Assembly (NCBI GenBank): GCA_004794785.1
Contig: SJOL01001962.1
Span: 445,613 to 509,612 of the forward strand
From: Opisthorchis felineus
Taxonomy: Eukaryota > Platyhelminthes > Trematoda > Opisthorchiida > Opisthorchiidae
DNA: 64,000 bases
Direction: 5' to 3'
Within the stretch, counting starts at the first letter, position 1; each line of letters begins with the position of its first letter. Below are positions 61,000 to 64,000 of this stretch, in pieces. Both the position numbers and the translations under genes were made by a program. The notes below the pieces were generated by a model, which saw only the letters and a list, made by a program, of their open reading frames with translations, made no database searches and was not told where the DNA came from.

Positions 61000-61695
61000 G
61001 GATAGGAGCTAACTACAGCTAGTGGTGCTGCACTCCACCTGCATCAAAGTTCAGCTTGCATGTGCAGGGCACCATATGTCTAGTGGCCTCAACTGTTTCG
61101 AAAGTACGTATTGCACGGAGACAATCTACCGTAATCACACAAATGCAACAGGCGTTCGCCGTTTTCCCTACCCCCTGATCCCAAACCAAAGAGAACATCC
61201 AAACAAGCCTCAGCAGCACTGTGTCTTTCTACTTGCGCACTCACTTCTATACCAAACAAAACGAAATCTGAGTCTTTAGCCCGGCTTATTGAAGTACTAA
61301 AAAGCAGCAGAGCCACAGGCTGTTGAGGCGTAGGTAGAGACAATGCATTGTCACTGATTGGAGGTGCGTTTACAGGATACCCTGCCATAAGTTTACGAAC
61401 GAACTACACACAAGCGATCGCCCACGGGCAAATGTTCAAGCAGTGACAGGTCGGCTGGTCGACTTAAAAAGATACCAAGCCCGACAAGAGCAGTTGCAAC
61501 GAACTCTGGATCAAAGGAAGTGCGCAGTGGTAATCGACTGCAAACCGGGTGGGAGGCCGGGTCAACAACCGTACTTGGGTCTTGAATCCTCGTTTCAGAA
61601 AGCCAGCATAAATCAATGGAAAGTGGGCTCGGCATGAATACAAAAGTTTGCTTACTAGTGCGAACTTTAAAGGTTGCCAGATAAACTGGTTACCG
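61000..61695 (-). mobile_element. Decayed RTE-type non-LTR retrotransposon, AP-like endonuclease region
   Basis: Read on the minus strand, the relic starts near 61690 with FKVRTSKQ (WNVRTL in relatives). It continues LSIDLCWLSETRIQDPST, which holds the catalytic-Glu ETR block, and VGLGIFLSRPADLSLLEHLP plus VGDRLCVVRS (61393-61635). After a frameshift, 61089-61388 gives FGIEVSAQVERHSA, where GDMNAQVGR is expected, then LFGLGSGGRENGERLLHLC and LSPCNTYFRNS. These blocks occur in the order found in APE-type endonucleases that nick target DNA for RTE-like elements. The catalytic GDxN is lost and stops are present. The RT half is not found further down this strand. It may be of the same broad family as the RT relic at 15-16.4 kb. 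Confidence 0.85.
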
Positions 61696-63102
61696 GGCTT
61701 TAAAGAGTTATTTCTGAGTAGTGGAGGTCGGGGCCGGCATAGGTATTGCCGCTAACAGCAGTGGGCGGAGCTACATCTGTCAGTTTTTTGGGATGAAGCT
61801 GACCCTAACAACGCAGTAAGGAGGAGGAGGGCGAAACAGGAAGAAGGAAGGCCTAGGCAGTAATCTGTTTTCGCTCGCTCATCCCGTCATACGCAGAAAA
61901 TACGGCGATCCGGTCCACGGCATTACGCGACGACCGATGTGGCAAGGGGTTAGATGTAAAACCATCTACTATAGATTAGAGCAAGACAAGTTTGAATGAA
62001 GAACTTGGCTTACTGGATCTCTTGTTAGGGTCATTAAGTACTTTATTGATCTACTGAATTAGTGATAACGCTAGCTTTTATTACCACGATTTGCAAAATA
62101 TCTTCAGGGACTTGCCGTGTTATTTCATTACATTATTAGCAACCGACCTATTTAAACGAAGTGTTACGAAAACTTCACCGATGCAAGTCCCGTGATATAA
62201 ATATATAACTTTTAAGACAGTGACTTCCGGCGGAAATAGTCATATGGCTTGTATTTAACCTTCCTTGTGGTATAAAATTTGAGATAAACTATTCTGATGA
62301 TACTGAAGCCCGCAGAGACTGGGGCAGGCTGCTTTTCAACTCAAAAACTACTGCTATTCGGGGTGGCTACGAAGTAGAAGAGAGCTATACTAGGTCGTCC
62401 CGCTTCAGTTCTCATAAGCCATTTATAAGTTCAAATGTTTCCTTGAGATAAAGGGTACCTTTTTATTGTAATTTCATTTGATTGAAAGACGTATAATAAT
62501 CAGTCTACCGCCGCATATCTATGGAGCACTGGGAGTGATATTGGACAAGTAACGACTTTTTAAGGTGATAAACGTTGTCAGTTAGTGGATTACATGATTA
62601 TTTGTCATTCCACACTCACCGACTTTTCCGTTTCTGTTTCCATCCGTGTTCAAGCCGATGACACAAAAATGGATTCTATAATCATCCGATACACAGTATC
62701 CCAAAAAGGTGATCACTTTTCACGATTTAAACAGCCTTTTCATGTTATATGCTGTAACTGAGAGGTACGACGGGGCGATAACTCGTTAAAGCCTGAAGCG
62801 TGGTAGGATATCTGTTCAAAAAAAATGCAACTGAACTCAAGGTCATTGGATAAAACATTGGTACAGTAGATGTGCGCTCTAGCTGGAAGCAGAACACTCG
62901 TGTGGTCGGTTAAAAATTCGCTGTTTGTGACAGCGCTTGCTAGTTTTGCAATAATTTAGGAGTATTTTCGTGGGATATAATTAATCTCTGGTCATATTAA
63001 GCCATATTTTGGGACAAATATCATAAGGAGGTCATAAAGATGTTCCTGAAATATTTACCTGGTAAAACAGCGATCAGCGTACGCATCATACTTGCGGTTC
63101 TC
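61696..63102. other. No gene recognised; purine-rich tract
   Basis: 61815-61850 is a GA-rich run (AGGAGGAGGAGGGCG, then GGAAGAAGGAAGG). GC content stays raised to about 61960 and may be the 5' part of the minus-strand retroelement. The rest is featureless and AT-rich. Confidence 0.45.
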
Positions 63103-63147
63103 AATCATTTTAATGTTCACTTTAATGTTCATTCTAATGTTCAGTTC
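63103..63147. repeat. Short 12-bp tandem repeat
   Basis: Three to four imperfect copies of TTTAATGTTCAC. Read in frame they give a repeated FNVH peptide, which is not evidence of a gene. Confidence 0.8.
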
Positions 63148-63622
63148 ATATCTTCTGACAAGTATATGCTCGATAATAGGTTACGGGTTGCCCGAGGTAC
63201 CAGAGAACTCCCCTCCATACCTGTCGGCTATAATTTTCAAACCAACCATGGTCAAATAATCAGCTATTCCGCCATGGCATGTTTGTAACCAAATGACACC
63301 AAGCTGCCTCCCGCGACTTTGATTTGGTCCTTCCACGTCCGGTATCAAATGATGAGAAAACTGTGCGCACGGTCTTTCAATCTTACAAACCACCGTTTTT
63401 GTTCATCAGAACCATGGGATAATGTGTACGTTTGTCTGCCAATACTGATCACGTGGAAACACAGGTCGAATCTAACAAGCGCCAATCGTGGATAGCGCAG
63501 GATTCACGGATTGATTCACAGGATCGAGGGTTTGCCCAAGTTTCCTGGGTCGGTTTTGTTCTTGTCGTTCAGCTTCTGCCGTACACCTGAAAGGCACAAG
63601 CGAAGAAAGGGCGTGGCACTGC
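63148..63622. other. Probable 3' flank of the CR1-type fragment
   Basis: On the minus strand this follows the stop of the CR1-type frame. GTGAATC units occur twice near 63.50-63.52 kb; CR1-like elements often end in short repeats, but the match is too brief to call an element end. A 70-codon minus-strand frame at 63181-63393 has no recognised motif. Confidence 0.4.
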
Positions 63623-63625
63623 TCT

Positions 63626-64000
63626 TTAAGTTCTCAGGGCGGGGCAGTATGTTTGCCAGCACGAGCACTCGCATAGAAAAGTGCCTAATAGTGCTTTGAA
63701 CTGGGTTCTAGAAGGAGCGTGGACAACTGTCGGAGGAAGGTTATTCCACGCAGCTACTGCACGAAATGAGAAAACATTTCGCCTAATAAAAGTGTGCGCT
63801 CCGAGCTTGAAAATCTTCTTACCATGTCCCCACCGTGTGTTTTCTGGGTCAATGGTGAAAAACCTGTTGACCAAACCTTGTTCAAACAGGGCATAAGTAA
63901 GAATTCGGTCTCCTCGGAGGCGGCGATACTCCAGGGGAATGAGGTCAAGCTCCGCGAGACGCATTTCGTGGTCCATGGATTTAAGACCGGCAACCACTTT
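63626..64000 (-). mobile_element. CR1/jockey-type non-LTR retrotransposon, C-terminal end of the reverse transcriptase (partial)
   Basis: The minus-strand frame is open from the window edge for about 124 codons to a TAA stop at 63626-63628. It carries the conserved tail of CR1/jockey-type RT proteins. The order is [39 protein letters not shown], then RGH-like [40 protein letters not shown] and a final [12 protein letters not shown] close it; relatives read F-RV-WN-LP--VV-APS---FK-RLD. This thumb/C-terminal region follows the polymerase core and carries no catalytic residue itself. It is the only retroelement coding piece here without a frameshift or stop, so the copy may be young. The rest lies beyond the window. 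Confidence 0.9.

Noticed and set aside
61443..61637. Plus-strand 64-codon frame (basic, Gln-rich)
   Set aside because: Antisense shadow of the minus-strand endonuclease relic, which has clear family motifs.

Overview
The window looks like gene-poor nuclear DNA from a flatworm, most likely a parasitic trematode. No open frame exceeds about 150 codons. There is no operon structure, recognisable stand-alone gene or rRNA. Much of what can be named is decayed retroelement sequence of types common in trematode genomes: a Penelope-like element, RTE-type and CR1-type non-LTR elements, and tRNA-derived SINE-like repeats. The organism is inferred from that repertoire and from remembered similarity of the SINE body to liver-fluke repeats. 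No database search was possible.

Layout. 0-9 kb is mostly featureless AT-rich DNA, with one dispersed-repeat copy (2.4 kb), one minus-strand open frame of coding appearance (7.0 kb) and a degenerate TTATATTA tract (7.6-7.9 kb). At 9.35-9.73 kb, three short minus-strand exon candidates chain in compatible phase and end at a stop codon. Further minus-strand exon candidates lie at 13.98, 29.45 and 34.79 kb. They may belong to one long-intron gene of unknown product, but this is unproven. A CTGA microsatellite sits at 10.7 kb and a TA microsatellite at 14.6 kb. An RTE-type reverse transcriptase relic runs from about 14.9 to 16.5 kb (+).

18-32 kb holds a perfect 99-bp tandem duplication (19.9 kb) and a Penelope-like element from about 21.59 to 23.10 kb (+), in which both the reverse transcriptase and the GIY-YIG endonuclease can be followed. 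A hammerhead-ribozyme-like motif typical of Penelope-like terminal regions lies at 26.5 kb (-), with a weaker one at 29.2 kb (-). A tRNA-derived SINE-like element lies at 31.8-32.1 kb (+).

38-58 kb carries a dispersed repeat family; two copies at 40.3-40.7 kb face each other as a fold-back with 119-bp arms. A separate 36-bp-arm hairpin lies at 42.9 kb and tRNA-like sequences at 51.5, 51.8 and 56.9 kb. At 61.0-61.7 kb (-) is an APE-type endonuclease relic of an RTE-like element. At 63.6-64.0 kb (-) is the C-terminal end of a CR1/jockey-type reverse transcriptase, open in frame and running off the window edge.

The elements appear inactive: all except the terminal CR1 fragment carry stops and frameshifts. 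The intervals between them are consistent with intronic or intergenic sequence.
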